This document shows positions 17,002 to 25,901 of a DNA stretch of 64,000 nucleotides, piece after piece. Position numbers and translations under genes: made by a program. Source of the stretch: JAXHMB01 sp034521755 (GTDB lineage: Bacteria; Bacteroidota; Rhodothermia; Balneolales; Balneolaceae). The stretch lies in assembly GCA_034521755.1 (NCBI GenBank), contig JAXHMB010000004.1:186001-250000 (forward strand). The letters run 5' to 3'. How positions within the stretch are numbered: position 1 is the stretch's first letter; every line of letters begins with the position of its first letter. The notes beneath the pieces are model-generated. The model made no database searches, was not told where the DNA came from, and was given only the letters and a program-made list of their open reading frames with translations.

Positions 17002-18510
17002 TTATTTAATTTCTGGTTTTGAATTATCTACAAAAGGCACTCTTCCTATTGCTAAATCATACCGGGCCTTTGCAGATAGATAGTTAAATACGGTTTGAGC
17101 ATAATTTACCTCAGCCTGGCGCAACTGAAATTCTGCTTCGGTGACATCCAGCTGTGAGCCAATACCATTTTCGAGTCGTGCTTTGGCACGTTCATAACCC
17201 TGCTTTGCTTGCTGCAATGCTTTTTGCCGGGCAGGAGATGTTTCGATCGCCTGATTCAACGATTCCTTGGCTGATTGAATCTCATTTCTGGCCGAGCGCT
17301 TGGCATATTCCTGCTGAAGGGTAATATCCTTTTCCTCAATTTTTGCAATCTGCAAATTGGCACTTCTTTGAAAACCCTGAAAAATGGGAAGACTCAAGCT
17401 AAGTCCCAGTGTTTGAGAACGAGCCCGGGTATCTTCAGACCCAAAAAAGACGGGACTTCCAGCCTGTGCAGCAGACCAGTTCAGGTTATAATTCGCAGAA
17501 AGTGTTGGTAGAAAACGGCTTTTTATAGCCTTGATTTCACGCTCTTTCAGATCTTCACGAGTTTTTAGCACGCGAATGTCTCCACGGGAGTCTACAGCTA
17601 TATTCATTAAATTCTTATCTTGGTTGTAGCTGTAGGGCGTCATCTGATCCACTTCTTTGATCGCGCTGTTTTCTGTATTATCAGCTTCTTCACCCATGAT
17701 GCTAAAGCTGTTGAGATCTCCCCGTACTGAGATATCCAAAGTAATTGGGAGCCCAAGAGTTACTTTGAGTTCCCGATAGGCTTTTTGAACGCCGTATTTT
17801 GCTTGTGTCAGCTGTGGCTGCTGATTGCTAAGCTGGACTTCGACCTGCAACACAGCATATTCATCAACAAGCCCTGCTTTTTGACGCGCACGATTCTCTT
17901 TAAGATTTTCTTCAAGTCGATCAACTGTCAACTTTTGCAGTCGATATTGTTCTTCTGCAACAAGTACATTGTAGTAGGCAATTCGAGTTTGAGTAACAAT
18001 TTGTTGAGTAGTAGCACGCAGATTTTCGGCCTGGGCTGCCCTGAACAGTTCCGATGCTCCAATTCCAATAATAGCTTCACCCCTAAACAATGTTTGGCTT
18101 ACAGAAACACCACCATTCCAGTTGTTATCAGTACCAAACTGAAGCGGTACCAACTCTCCCGGAGCTGCATTCGGATCAAAAAATTGAGCAGGAACAAAAT
18201 TAACCGGTATTTCCAAATTCCTTGTATAGCTGGCATTTCCCACAACTTCAGGCATCACTTCACTCCAGGCAATACGGACCTGCTCATCCGCAGTTTTTAC
18301 CGAAAGCAAAGCACGTTTAATATCTGTGTTGTTTGCCAAAGCTACATTGATAGCCTGCTTAAGGGTAACAGGTTTGGATTGCTGTTCCAATGCCTCGACA
18401 GAAGTTTGAGCTGTATCTTGTCCTTTAAGTGGCAAGGATCCTATCAACGATACAAATGCTACAGCAACTAAAAACCGGGGAAGTATATTATTGGATAAAT
18501 AACTATTCAT
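17002..18510 (-). CDS. TolC-family outer-membrane efflux protein
   Basis: Outer-membrane channel of 502 aa. Signal peptide (about residues 1-30), then two OEP repeats: LKQAINVALANNTDIKRALL starts the first helix and LGLSLSLPIFQGFQRSANLQIAKIE marks the second strand-helix repeat. The C-terminal helices include ENGIGSQLDVTEAEFQLRQAE. The length is slightly above E. coli TolC because of insertions near residues 270-300. First structural gene of the operon, 87 bp downstream of tetR with no obvious separate promoter or operator in between, so probably read from the tetR promoter. Confidence 0.9.
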   Translation of the reverse strand: MNSYLSNNILPRFLVAVAFVSLIGSLPLKGQDTAQTSVEALEQQSKPVTLKQAINVALANNTDIKRALLSVKTADEQVRIAWSEVMPEVVGNASYTRNLEIPVNFVPAQFFDPNAAPGELVPLQFGTDNNWNGGVSVSQTLFRGEAIIGIGASELFRAAQAENLRATTQQIVTQTRIAYYNVLVAEEQYRLQKLTVDRLEENLKENRARQKAGLVDEYAVLQVEVQLSNQQPQLTQAKYGVQKAYRELKVTLGLPITLDISVRGDLNSFSIMGEEADNTENSAIKEVDQMTPYSYNQDKNLMNIAVDSRGDIRVLKTREDLKEREIKAIKSRFLPTLSANYNLNWSAAQAGSPVFFGSEDTRARSQTLGLSLSLPIFQGFQRSANLQIAKIEEKDITLQQEYAKRSARNEIQSAKESLNQAIETSPARQKALQQAKQGYERAKARLENGIGSQLDVTEAEFQLRQAEVNYAQTVFNYLSAKARYDLAIGRVPFVDNSKPEIK

Positions 18511-18597
18511 GCTAAAAATAATTTTTAAAAGAGCCTTTCGTTATTGAATTACGTTTTAAAACCATTAAAATATCGAGGTTTCACTACGGTATTAAAT

Positions 18598-19299
18598 CTA
18601 TTTTGTTACGCCTTTATGACTCTCAGTCACTTCATCATTTCGTGCTTTTTCGGTTGCCATACCATTGCCTAACAAATGCAGAAAGTTTTCAAACAGTGAG
18701 GAAGTCTCAATTTCCATATCATCAAGCATTTTAAAGTGATGCCCCTTTTTCTTCATGTGCTGAACAGTGGTAATTCCCCGGGTACTTGCCCAAATCATAA
18801 TGGCCAATTCCCTGGGATCATAGGAAGGATCAATTGTGCCGTCCTGCATACCTATTTGCAGGGCTCTTACCATAAAAGTCATTGCTTCACTGACATTATC
18901 TTCACAGGTTTGGGCCATTTCACTTTCCTTAAGCTCTTCCACGTCCTGATGGCTCTCATAGTACATAAATGCATTAAAATAGTTGGGATGTTCTCTCACA
19001 AAATCCAGATAAGTTTTCCCCATCTTGCGAATTAATTCGAGCCCCGTTCGGTCCTCAGCAAAAATTTTGCTGAACTTACTGTTAAGCATATCTGAGCCAC
19101 GCTCAACAATAGCCATGTAGAGCTCATTCTTATTTTTGAAATAAAGATAAAGTGTTCCCTTACTGAGCTCGGCCTCTTCTGCAATTTCTTCCATGGTTGA
19201 CTGCTCCAACCCTTTGGAAAAAATGACCTTTTCAGCAGCATCAACAATCGTATTCCGACGACGCTCTTTTTCTCGTTCTTTTCGTTCTTCTGTTCCCAT
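18598..19299 (-). CDS. TetR/AcrR-family repressor of the efflux operon
   Basis: DNA-binding regulator of 233 aa. The N-terminal helix-turn-helix contains NTIVDAAEKVIFSKGLEQST and IAEEAELSKGTLYLYFKNKNELY, the canonical TetR recognition region. The ligand-binding C-terminal domain is divergent and ends in a polar tail. It is encoded in the same direction immediately upstream of tolC-MFP-RND. A near-perfect operator candidate (TTGGTCA-N5-TGACCAA, 19321-19339) lies 21 bp before its start, so autoregulation and control of the pump are likely. The inducer is unknown. Confidence 0.9.
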   Translation of the reverse strand: MGTEERKEREKERRRNTIVDAAEKVIFSKGLEQSTMEEIAEEAELSKGTLYLYFKNKNELYMAIVERGSDMLNSKFSKIFAEDRTGLELIRKMGKTYLDFVREHPNYFNAFMYYESHQDVEELKESEMAQTCEDNVSEAMTFMVRALQIGMQDGTIDPSYDPRELAIMIWASTRGITTVQHMKKKGHHFKMLDDMEIETSSLFENFLHLLGNGMATEKARNDEVTESHKGVTK

Positions 19300-19320
19300 A
19301 ATTTTCCATATTAATGACTG

Positions 19321-19339
19321 TTGGTCATAAAGTGACCAA
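19321..19339 (-). promoter_or_regulatory. Putative TetR operator
   Basis: Perfect inverted repeat of 7-bp arms with a 5-bp spacer, TTGGTCATAAAGTGACCAA, between the tetR start and the divergent DMT permease gene. Its size and symmetry fit a TetR dimer. It could also affect the divergent gene. Confidence 0.65.
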
Positions 19340-19488
19340 AGTTAAGGATAGAGATTACGATCTGCAATATTTTTTGTTGGATTTATTCTTAGCCCCAATA
19401 ATATTTTTACAGAATAGCCATCGAGATACTCCTCTTTTTGCATTACTTTAGCCCCTTGCATATAAACTCGGCATTAATATTCCAGAGC

Positions 19489-20400
19489 TTGAAAAAACAA
19501 ACCCTAGTTGAAACTTCCCTTTTCTGTGTTGCAGTAATTTGGGCACTCAACTTTTCCATTATTAAAAGCAGCCTTACCGAAATAGATCCCTTCAGTTTTA
19601 ATGGACTCCGTTTTGTATTTGCAACTGCTTTTATTTGGGTGGTTCTCGCATGGAGAAAGCAATTCTTCAAAATTCATAAGAAAGACTGGCTGCCACTTCT
19701 AGGAATGGGGCTTCTTGGCAATTTGGTGTACCAAGGGTTATTTATCATCGGTATTGATTTTACCCTTTCTGCTAATGCCGCAGTGATGTTGGGAACCATT
19801 CCAATATGGGTTGCTCTTTTTTCACACTTCTTTATTGGGGAGCGGATGAACATATTTAAGATAATTGGGGTCTTTTTCGCATTTGGAGGAATTGTATTTA
19901 TCATATATGGAAGCGCAAAAGGATTTTCATTTACCTCCGACACGTTTATTGGTGATGTGATTATTATTCTGGCAGCTATGGTCTGGGGCGTCTTTACCGT
20001 GCTATCCAAACCCTTTTTAGATCGATATACTCCCATTCAATTCTCAGCTATTATGAGTTCTATTGGATGCTTTGTTCTTTTCCTGATTGGTTTGCCCGGC
20101 ATGATAAAAATTGACTGGACCCAAGTTTCATACGGGGCCTATGGAGGTGTGATATACAGCGGACTCCTTTCAATTGGTGCTGCCTATGTAATTTGGAATT
20201 ATGGCTTGCAAACCGTGGGTACCGTTAGAACGGCTACCTATCAAAACCTGGTTCCCGTGATGGGTTTGATCTTCGGGGTAGTATTACTGAATGAAAAACT
20301 TACCCTTTTGCAATACATAGGATCAGCACTGGTTATTGCGGGAATAGTACTTGCCAGATGGAAGAGAAAAGTTAAACCCCAAACAGCACCCACAGGGTAA
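19489..20400 (+). CDS. EamA/DMT-family permease
   Basis: Inner-membrane permease of about 303 aa with ten hydrophobic segments in two EamA repeats (ALNFSIIKSSLTEIDPFSFNGLRF in the first; VSYGAYGGVIYSGLLSIGAAYVIWNYGLQ in the second). Distinct in sequence from the DMT permease at 10933. The start is uncertain: TTG at 19489 gives a normal N-terminus (MKKQTLVE) and follows a TACTTTAG promoter-like box at 19444-19451; a TTG at 19438 is also in frame but would lie across that box. It is divergent from tetR and may share its operator region, so a role as a second exporter in the same response is possible but unproven. Confidence 0.78.
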   Translation: MKKQTLVETSLFCVAVIWALNFSIIKSSLTEIDPFSFNGLRFVFATAFIWVVLAWRKQFFKIHKKDWLPLLGMGLLGNLVYQGLFIIGIDFTLSANAAVMLGTIPIWVALFSHFFIGERMNIFKIIGVFFAFGGIVFIIYGSAKGFSFTSDTFIGDVIIILAAMVWGVFTVLSKPFLDRYTPIQFSAIMSSIGCFVLFLIGLPGMIKIDWTQVSYGAYGGVIYSGLLSIGAAYVIWNYGLQTVGTVRTATYQNLVPVMGLIFGVVLLNEKLTLLQYIGSALVIAGIVLARWKRKVKPQTAPTG

Positions 20401-20406
20401 ACGCTT

Positions 20407-20422
20407 TAGGTTTTAAAACCTA
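20407..20422. terminator. Palindrome between convergent genes, possible weak terminator
   Basis: Perfect 16-bp palindrome TAGGTTTTAAAACCTA across the stop of the YaiO gene and just after the DMT permease stop. AT-rich with no long U-tract; a bidirectional terminator role is tentative. Confidence 0.3.
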
Positions 20423-21660
20423 TAAGAAACAAAAACCTTGGTGCTAAAACGCTCTCTGGTAAAGTTTGGATATTCAGAAGAGTCAAACCCTGCATTTCCG
20501 CCAATAAACCAAGTTTCGGAAATTGGATACTGTCCATCAATACTTACCGACCACGAGTCAAGTGCTGCTACATCACCGGAAAATTCTATTTCTGTTGGTG
20601 CAGAACCATAGCCCGTATTCAAACTAAGATATGCTTCAGCAGTACCAAAGTAGCGACGTGCCACCAAGTTTATTGATTTTGATGTACCGGCAGATGAAGG
20701 AACAAGATAGGTACGGGCCGTAAACAGATAGCTGCCCAGATATTTGGTAAGAGATATGGTATAAATGTCGGTTTGCGAAGTACCAAAATCCAGATAACGT
20801 ATTCCCGCTTCCAGCTCAAAAGCTGATGGCAAAGACTTATAGAGGGAAAAGCCAAATCGATAATCGGGATAGATTGATGACTGGGAATACCCGCCGCTGA
20901 CATAGGCATAAAGGCCTTTTATAATTGACGGATAAGCATCCACATTAAACTGAACACCATCAGAACCAAAACGCTGGGCATATTGAACCCTGCCTGTTAC
21001 TGAACCGACAGGAGTTTGCCTGGTCAGCCCAAGCTCAGTAAAGTGCCAGGGGTCAAAAATTGTCCTGAATCGATCATAGCGGTATGATATCGTAGCCCTG
21101 TATTTCATCTGCATTAACTGTGCGTCTTCAAGCCCTTGCCTTGCCTTAAAATTTGACGGGGACTGCAACAAAATAGCCTTATAGCTAGATTCTGCCTCTT
21201 CATAGTTTTCCAAACTGTAAAAAATAGCTGCTTTTTGAAGCATCAAGTCGGTATCATCAGGATGATGACCAAGAGCTTCTTGAACATTTTGCAGGGCTGA
21301 ATTGGCATTTCCAGACCACCTTTCAACATCAATTAATGCAAGCCAAGCCTGACGATCATCAGAATCTTTTTTAAGCACATATTGAAGTTCTTCGCGAGCT
21401 TTTGCATAACGCCCTTCCCAACTGTATAATCTTGCTACAAAGATCCGTATCCCATGATAATCAGGGCTTCGCTCAAGTGCCTCATAAGCATATTTTCGTG
21501 CCAACTCATAGTCCCCATCATCAAAGGCAGCAGATCGTGCCTGTTCAAAAAGCTCATCAACCGTCAAGTTTTGCAACTGAACCTGACTTACTGCCGACAT
21601 GGACCCAAACGCTAGAAGAACCAAGCAGAGGCTAATTATTTTTGGGGACTGTATGATCAT
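20413..21660 (-). CDS. YaiO-family outer-membrane protein with N-terminal TPRs
   Basis: Exported protein of 415 aa. Signal peptide to about residue 26 (cleavage near AVS-QVQ). Residues about 30-175 are TPR-like repeats (YELARKYAYEALERSPDY, EGRYAKAREELQYVLKKD, YEEAESSYKAILLQSPSN). Residues about 178-415 are an alternating-strand beta-barrel of the YaiO type ending in SYRF, the terminal Phe typical of Bam substrates. A TPR-plus-barrel layout resembles polysaccharide exporters such as PgaA. It starts 10 bp after the LTA-synthase-like gene, whose C-terminal TPR block is clearly similar. YaiO function is not established; envelope polymer export or maturation is inference. Confidence 0.8.
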   Translation of the reverse strand: MIIQSPKIISLCLVLLAFGSMSAVSQVQLQNLTVDELFEQARSAAFDDGDYELARKYAYEALERSPDYHGIRIFVARLYSWEGRYAKAREELQYVLKKDSDDRQAWLALIDVERWSGNANSALQNVQEALGHHPDDTDLMLQKAAIFYSLENYEEAESSYKAILLQSPSNFKARQGLEDAQLMQMKYRATISYRYDRFRTIFDPWHFTELGLTRQTPVGSVTGRVQYAQRFGSDGVQFNVDAYPSIIKGLYAYVSGGYSQSSIYPDYRFGFSLYKSLPSAFELEAGIRYLDFGTSQTDIYTISLTKYLGSYLFTARTYLVPSSAGTSKSINLVARRYFGTAEAYLSLNTGYGSAPTEIEFSGDVAALDSWSVSIDGQYPISETWFIGGNAGFDSSEYPNFTRERFSTKVFVSYRF

Positions 21661-21670
21661 ATCTAACTTT

Positions 21671-24136
21671 CTATTTATCTAAATACTTTTTCAGCTCAGG
21701 CAGGGATGTATCATCCGGCGCCAATTCCTTTAGCTTTTTATATACCAATTCAGCTTGCCTGTATTTATGTAATGAGGATAACGCCTTTATTTTGCGTTCT
21801 AAAAATTCTTTTGTTTCGGGATGATATTTTAACCCATTGTTTATTATCTCCAAAGCCCTGTTGTAATCACCCTGCCAATATTCATTATCAAAATAAGCAT
21901 TATAGGTATCATAGTAAGTTGAATCTTTTTTTAAAACTTCCTTAAAATTATTGGCTGCTTTCTGATAACTTCCTTCCCACGCATGCGTTCGCCCTATCAA
22001 AATTTGAACATCATAATAGTTAGGTGTTTCCAGCAAAATTCGCTTGGCAATGGCACGGGCTGTTTCATACTGGCCGCCAAATGCTTCTTGGCGCGCTCGT
22101 TGAAACTGCTCATCAATAGACAGTTCGAGTGAATCAAGCCTTGCATATAACGTATCATATTTAGACAAGAAAGCATACTTATTAGCTACTTTTACTATTC
22201 TCCCTTTGTATAATTTATCATTCTCTACAACGTAAGTGTTAATAGACTTAAACCGCTGGAGCTTTTGTCGAACTTGGCTTTTTATCGTGGTATCGTTAAT
22301 AGAATTCAGTCCTAAACCCTCCGTCAACTCAAACAGATCGTCACCAAATAAATAATGGTTTTCATCAAGATAATCTGAAATCCGGTTTTTATTTCTCATC
22401 AGAGGAACAGACTTCAAGCTTTGAAAAGTCTTTGTCGTATCTAATGTTCCACCTAGCCAGTGTACGAGGCTGGGCATATCCAGGCCGGTATTTTGGTCAA
22501 GCAATGCGACCAAAGATGGGGCGATATCTGCGTGGGTATTTACTGACTTAAACCGGACCGGGTTTTTGAGTTTCGGAGAATAAATAATAATTGGGACATG
22601 ATACCGAGAGATCGCAGATGTTTGAGGAACAGGAATAAGCCAGTGATCTCCCGTAATCACAAATATAGTATTCTCAAATCGGGGTTTTTTCTTGTAGATT
22701 GTCATAAAGTCCCTTAAAGCCTGATCAGCAAACAGCAATGTAGTGAACTCGTTTCTATATTGTTCAAAACTCCTTTTCTTTTCCTCTGAAATGTTTATTG
22801 CTTCCAACTGCTCATCAAACTGCTTTTCATACTTCTCTGCATTGGGTACGGTAAAGGGGGAATGACTTTGCAGCGTATGATAAATTTCGAGGCGGGGGTC
22901 TTTACCAAGCGTATCACTTAATGTAGCAGCAAAATTTAGCATGGTCTTATCATCGATACCCCAATAGTTTTCCCCAGATTTGTTCGGCAGCATTTTTTCC
23001 AGCTTCCGCTTGTTTAAGACGTAATCAATGCCCTGATAATCCAAAAAGAAATCAAGCCCATCAAAATAAGTATCATAACCACTGTAAAATGCTGTGTAGT
23101 AATCACGCTGAGCAAGTATGCTGATCAGAGATTGATGCCTTGGATAGTCAGGACCCAATGCCATAAACCCGTTTTCTCCAAAAGGGAGCGACCCTAGCAA
23201 AGACGGAATGAATCCAAATGTACGCCCCGAAAGACTTAACCCATTTTCCCAATACAGCGCTTGTTGAGAAAGTGAATCCAAGTATGGTGCAAATCCTGTC
23301 CACCTTCCTGATGGACCTATAAATTCACCTCCCAGGCTTTCAACAAGCAAGAACACAATATTTGGAGGCTCCTCAAAATCTTCAAAGAAAGGACCCAATA
23401 CATTATTCTCATAGTTCGCAACTTTTAGCAATGGGTATTCATCTGAAATTTCTGCCTGTGTAGAAAATATTCCCCAATCAGCAGCGGCAAAACCTCGGCC
23501 AATAAAATAAGATAGTTTATTTGAGTACTTTTCTTCCTGTATTGCCGATACAGTATCTGTTGAGGAAAATATCCATGTAGCAATAAGCAGGATACCTGCC
23601 ATTGAAAAAGAACCAACCATGGTTTTAAAAGACAGGGACAGCAAAGATTCTGCTGACAATATCTGTTTGGCAGTTATAAAAACCAGCAAATAAACAACAA
23701 CTAGCCCCACTCCGACAAAAATCGTTAGTTGCTCAGCTGCTATCACCGTATTTGTCATTTCGGTTAATGAGTAAGCCCAGAATTCAGCTCCCATGGGTAT
23801 TTGAGTAGCCCCAAAGTAAGATATAAGCATAAATTCAAGGAGAGCAGCAATGGCAATGCCGTGTGCTAAAAAGAGATTTTTCCGATCAACCTGAAACCAC
23901 AAGCTCAAAAACCACCCAATCCCCAAAAACAAAAGGGCAAGAAAGAAGCTAAACTGAAGATCTTGAATCAAACCGAACCACAAATAGGAAACAGAAAAAA
24001 AGTCGACCCCAAAATTCCAGATGCCAAGTAGTATTTCGTAGCTGCGCCCTATAATCATGGCGGTCAAAGAAGCACAGTAGAGCACAAAGAATCGGCGGCT
24101 TAAATCACCAATATTTGAAGTGGTATTAGTATCCAT
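21671..24136 (-). CDS. LTA synthase-like sulfatase-fold phosphotransferase with C-terminal TPRs
   Basis: Inner-membrane protein of 821 aa. Five N-terminal hydrophobic segments (about residues 12-200), then an extracytoplasmic alkaline-phosphatase/sulfatase domain (about 255-560) with FLLVESLGGEFIG (metal-binding Glu), SLSGRTFGFIPSLLGSLP (candidate Thr nucleophile), and FVITGDHWL (metal-binding Asp-His). After about residue 660 comes a coiled start and four TPR-like repeats (RQEAFGGQYETARAIAKRIL, WEGSYQKAANNFKEVLKKDS). Relatives transfer phosphoglycerol or phosphoethanolamine to glycolipids or glycans. The TPR tail is unusual for the family and matches the TPR block of the YaiO protein encoded 10 bp downstream, suggesting a shared partner. 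Substrate unknown. Confidence 0.82.
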   Translation of the reverse strand: MDTNTTSNIGDLSRRFFVLYCASLTAMIIGRSYEILLGIWNFGVDFFSVSYLWFGLIQDLQFSFFLALLFLGIGWFLSLWFQVDRKNLFLAHGIAIAALLEFMLISYFGATQIPMGAEFWAYSLTEMTNTVIAAEQLTIFVGVGLVVVYLLVFITAKQILSAESLLSLSFKTMVGSFSMAGILLIATWIFSSTDTVSAIQEEKYSNKLSYFIGRGFAAADWGIFSTQAEISDEYPLLKVANYENNVLGPFFEDFEEPPNIVFLLVESLGGEFIGPSGRWTGFAPYLDSLSQQALYWENGLSLSGRTFGFIPSLLGSLPFGENGFMALGPDYPRHQSLISILAQRDYYTAFYSGYDTYFDGLDFFLDYQGIDYVLNKRKLEKMLPNKSGENYWGIDDKTMLNFAATLSDTLGKDPRLEIYHTLQSHSPFTVPNAEKYEKQFDEQLEAINISEEKKRSFEQYRNEFTTLLFADQALRDFMTIYKKKPRFENTIFVITGDHWLIPVPQTSAISRYHVPIIIYSPKLKNPVRFKSVNTHADIAPSLVALLDQNTGLDMPSLVHWLGGTLDTTKTFQSLKSVPLMRNKNRISDYLDENHYLFGDDLFELTEGLGLNSINDTTIKSQVRQKLQRFKSINTYVVENDKLYKGRIVKVANKYAFLSKYDTLYARLDSLELSIDEQFQRARQEAFGGQYETARAIAKRILLETPNYYDVQILIGRTHAWEGSYQKAANNFKEVLKKDSTYYDTYNAYFDNEYWQGDYNRALEIINNGLKYHPETKEFLERKIKALSSLHKYRQAELVYKKLKELAPDDTSLPELKKYLDK

Positions 24137-24194
24137 TACTCAATCGCCTGAAATGGGTTCTTTAAAATTGAATACAAGAGCTAATGGCTTCTAA

Positions 24195-24210
24195 GATACA
24201 AATTTGTATC
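24195..24210. promoter_or_regulatory. Perfect 16-bp palindrome, possible operator
   Basis: GATACAAATTTGTATC lies between the pyrB stop (24213) and the LTA-synthase-like gene (start 24136). There is no U-tract, so an operator for the downstream pair is as likely as a terminator for pyrRB. Confidence 0.35.
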
Positions 24211-24212
24211 CT

Positions 24213-25172
24213 CTAAATACGAGTTCCGCCGCTGAGTAGATAGAGAATGGCCATCCTTACAGCTACTCCGTTAGTCACCTGACTAAGTATGATAGAACGG
24301 TCGCTGTCTGCAACTTCACTTTGTAGCTCAACTCCACGATTAACCGGACCGGGATGCATAATAGTGAAACCCGGATACTTTTCAAGATGCTCCATGCGTA
24401 TGCCAAACTTAGCGTGATATTCTCGGATGCTGGGGAAAAGTTCAGTTCCATCATCCTGACGCTCCAGCTGAATACGCAACGCCATTGCGATATTGCACCA
24501 AGCCAGTGTTTCTTCAAGATTGTAAGAAACACTTACATCCAGATCTTCTACATACACCGGCATAAACGTTTTGGGGCCGCAAACGGTCACTTCAGCGCCA
24601 AGTTTTCTAAGGCCTATAATATTCGAACGCACTACACGGCTGTGAGAAATATCTCCGATGATGGCAATTTTCTTTCCCTCCAAATCGGGATAAACCTGTT
24701 GCATAGTAAACATATCCAGCAAGGCCTGTGTAGGATGTTCATGGGCGCCATCACCCGCATTCACGATAGCCGCGTCAACCACGCGTGTTAAAAAGTGCGG
24801 TACGCCGGGACTTTCATGTCGAACCACTACCATATCAATTTTCATAGAACTGATATTGCGGATCGTATCTTTCAGAGTCTCTCCTTTTTTGACACTTGAA
24901 GAGCCCGTAGAAAAATTAACGACGTCTGCTCCCATCCTTTTTTGAGCCAGTTCAAAAGAAAGACGAGTTCGAGTACTGTTTTCGTAAAAGAGGTTTACTA
25001 TTGTCTTGTCCCTTAGAGTAGGCACCTTAGGAACCGGCCGATCTAAAATTTCACGGAAATATTTAGCCTGATCCAGCACATATAAAATATCTTCACGAGA
25101 ATAGTCGGCCAAGCCAAGCAAATGTTTTTGCTTGAACTCATGCTCGTTGCGTATTTTAGCCTGCTCACTCAT
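24213..25172 (-). CDS. pyrB: Aspartate carbamoyltransferase catalytic subunit
   Basis: Condenses carbamoyl phosphate and aspartate in the second step of de novo pyrimidine synthesis. 319 aa. The carbamoyl-phosphate motif FYENSTRTRLSFE (about residues 62-74), MVVRHESPGVPHF and GDGAHEHPTQALLDMFT, and MHPGPVNRGVE near the C-terminus are all intact. The length is normal for the catalytic chain; no pyrI regulatory chain is encoded next to it. It starts 2 bp after the pyrR stop, so the genes form a pyrR-pyrB operon, the classical arrangement for PyrR-controlled pathways. Confidence 0.96.
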   Translation of the reverse strand: MSEQAKIRNEHEFKQKHLLGLADYSREDILYVLDQAKYFREILDRPVPKVPTLRDKTIVNLFYENSTRTRLSFELAQKRMGADVVNFSTGSSSVKKGETLKDTIRNISSMKIDMVVVRHESPGVPHFLTRVVDAAIVNAGDGAHEHPTQALLDMFTMQQVYPDLEGKKIAIIGDISHSRVVRSNIIGLRKLGAEVTVCGPKTFMPVYVEDLDVSVSYNLEETLAWCNIAMALRIQLERQDDGTELFPSIREYHAKFGIRMEHLEKYPGFTIMHPGPVNRGVELQSEVADSDRSIILSQVTNGVAVRMAILYLLSGGTRI

Positions 25173-25174
25173 AG

Positions 25175-25756
25175 CTAAGAATCACCATTAGTATTTTCAA
25201 CCACGTAGATAGCGTCTTCATCATCAAAGGCTTTTACTTTCACTCGTACCTCTTCGTTTGTATGAGTAGGAATTTTTACTCCAACATAGTCAGCTGCTAC
25301 CGGAAGTTCACGATGGCCGCGATCAACCATACAGCAAAATTTAATACTGCTTGGGCGGCCATAGGCCATCAGTGCATCCATGGCCGAACGCACTGTCCGC
25401 CCCGTATAAAGCACATCGTCAACAAGAATAATATCACGCTCATACAGATCGAAAGGTATCTCGGTAACTTTAACATCAGGCATCTTTAACTTTGATCGAA
25501 AATCATCACGATAAAATGTGACATCAAGAATACCGAAGTCCAGATCATAGCCAAATTTATCCGCTATTATATTCTTAACACGTTTGCCGATATGCACGCC
25601 CCGGGTCTGCATCCCGATAATTGCCAGTTGAGATGGATCATCATGCGGTTCCAAAAATTGATGTGCAAACCGCAGGTAGGTGCGATCCAGTTCTTCTGCC
25701 GACATGAATTTGGCTTTTTTCAAACGAAGGTTCCTCAATCCGGGTTTTTGCTGCAT
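25175..25756 (-). CDS. pyrR: Bifunctional pyr operon regulator / uracil phosphoribosyltransferase
   Basis: PRTase-fold protein of about 193 aa. The PRPP loop VDDVLYTGRTVRSAMDAL (about residues 115-132 from the chosen start) and the C-terminal VGVKIPTHTNEEVRVKV match PyrR, which binds pyr mRNA in a UMP-dependent manner in Gram-positives and has UPRTase activity. The start is ambiguous: ATG at 25756 was used; TTG at 25723, giving the canonical KKAKFMSAEE N-terminus, has a better GAGG ribosome site; an upstream TTG at 25786 is less likely. No clear anti-terminator/terminator pair was seen in the short leader. First gene of the pyrR-pyrB unit and divergent from sucC. Confidence 0.92.
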   Translation of the reverse strand: MQQKPGLRNLRLKKAKFMSAEELDRTYLRFAHQFLEPHDDPSQLAIIGMQTRGVHIGKRVKNIIADKFGYDLDFGILDVTFYRDDFRSKLKMPDVKVTEIPFDLYERDIILVDDVLYTGRTVRSAMDALMAYGRPSSIKFCCMVDRGHRELPVAADYVGVKIPTHTNEEVRVKVKAFDDEDAIYVVENTNGDS

Positions 25757-25844
25757 GAATTTAGGGAATCCTTTGATTGAACTCAATCTTTAATAGCTAT
25801 CAGGGCTTTGCATGCTTCCGCTTTTATTTAAGGCCTACTCTTGG

Positions 25845-25852
25845 TACCTTTG
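25845..25852 (+). promoter_or_regulatory. -7 promoter element of sucC
   Basis: TACCTTTG matches the Bacteroidota sigma-A -7 consensus TAnnTTTG exactly. Transcription would start near 25858, giving a leader of about 43 nt before sucC. The -33 element is not clear. Confidence 0.55.
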
Positions 25853-25901
25853 CATCCGGGTTTTGAAAACTATAGTACTAACTGATTCTTATTGATTTAT
25901 T

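Noticed and set aside
17785..18471. Long open frame on the plus strand, about 228 codons
   Set aside because: It is antisense to the well-supported tolC gene (17002-18510), has no recognisable domain, and reflects codon bias of the real gene.
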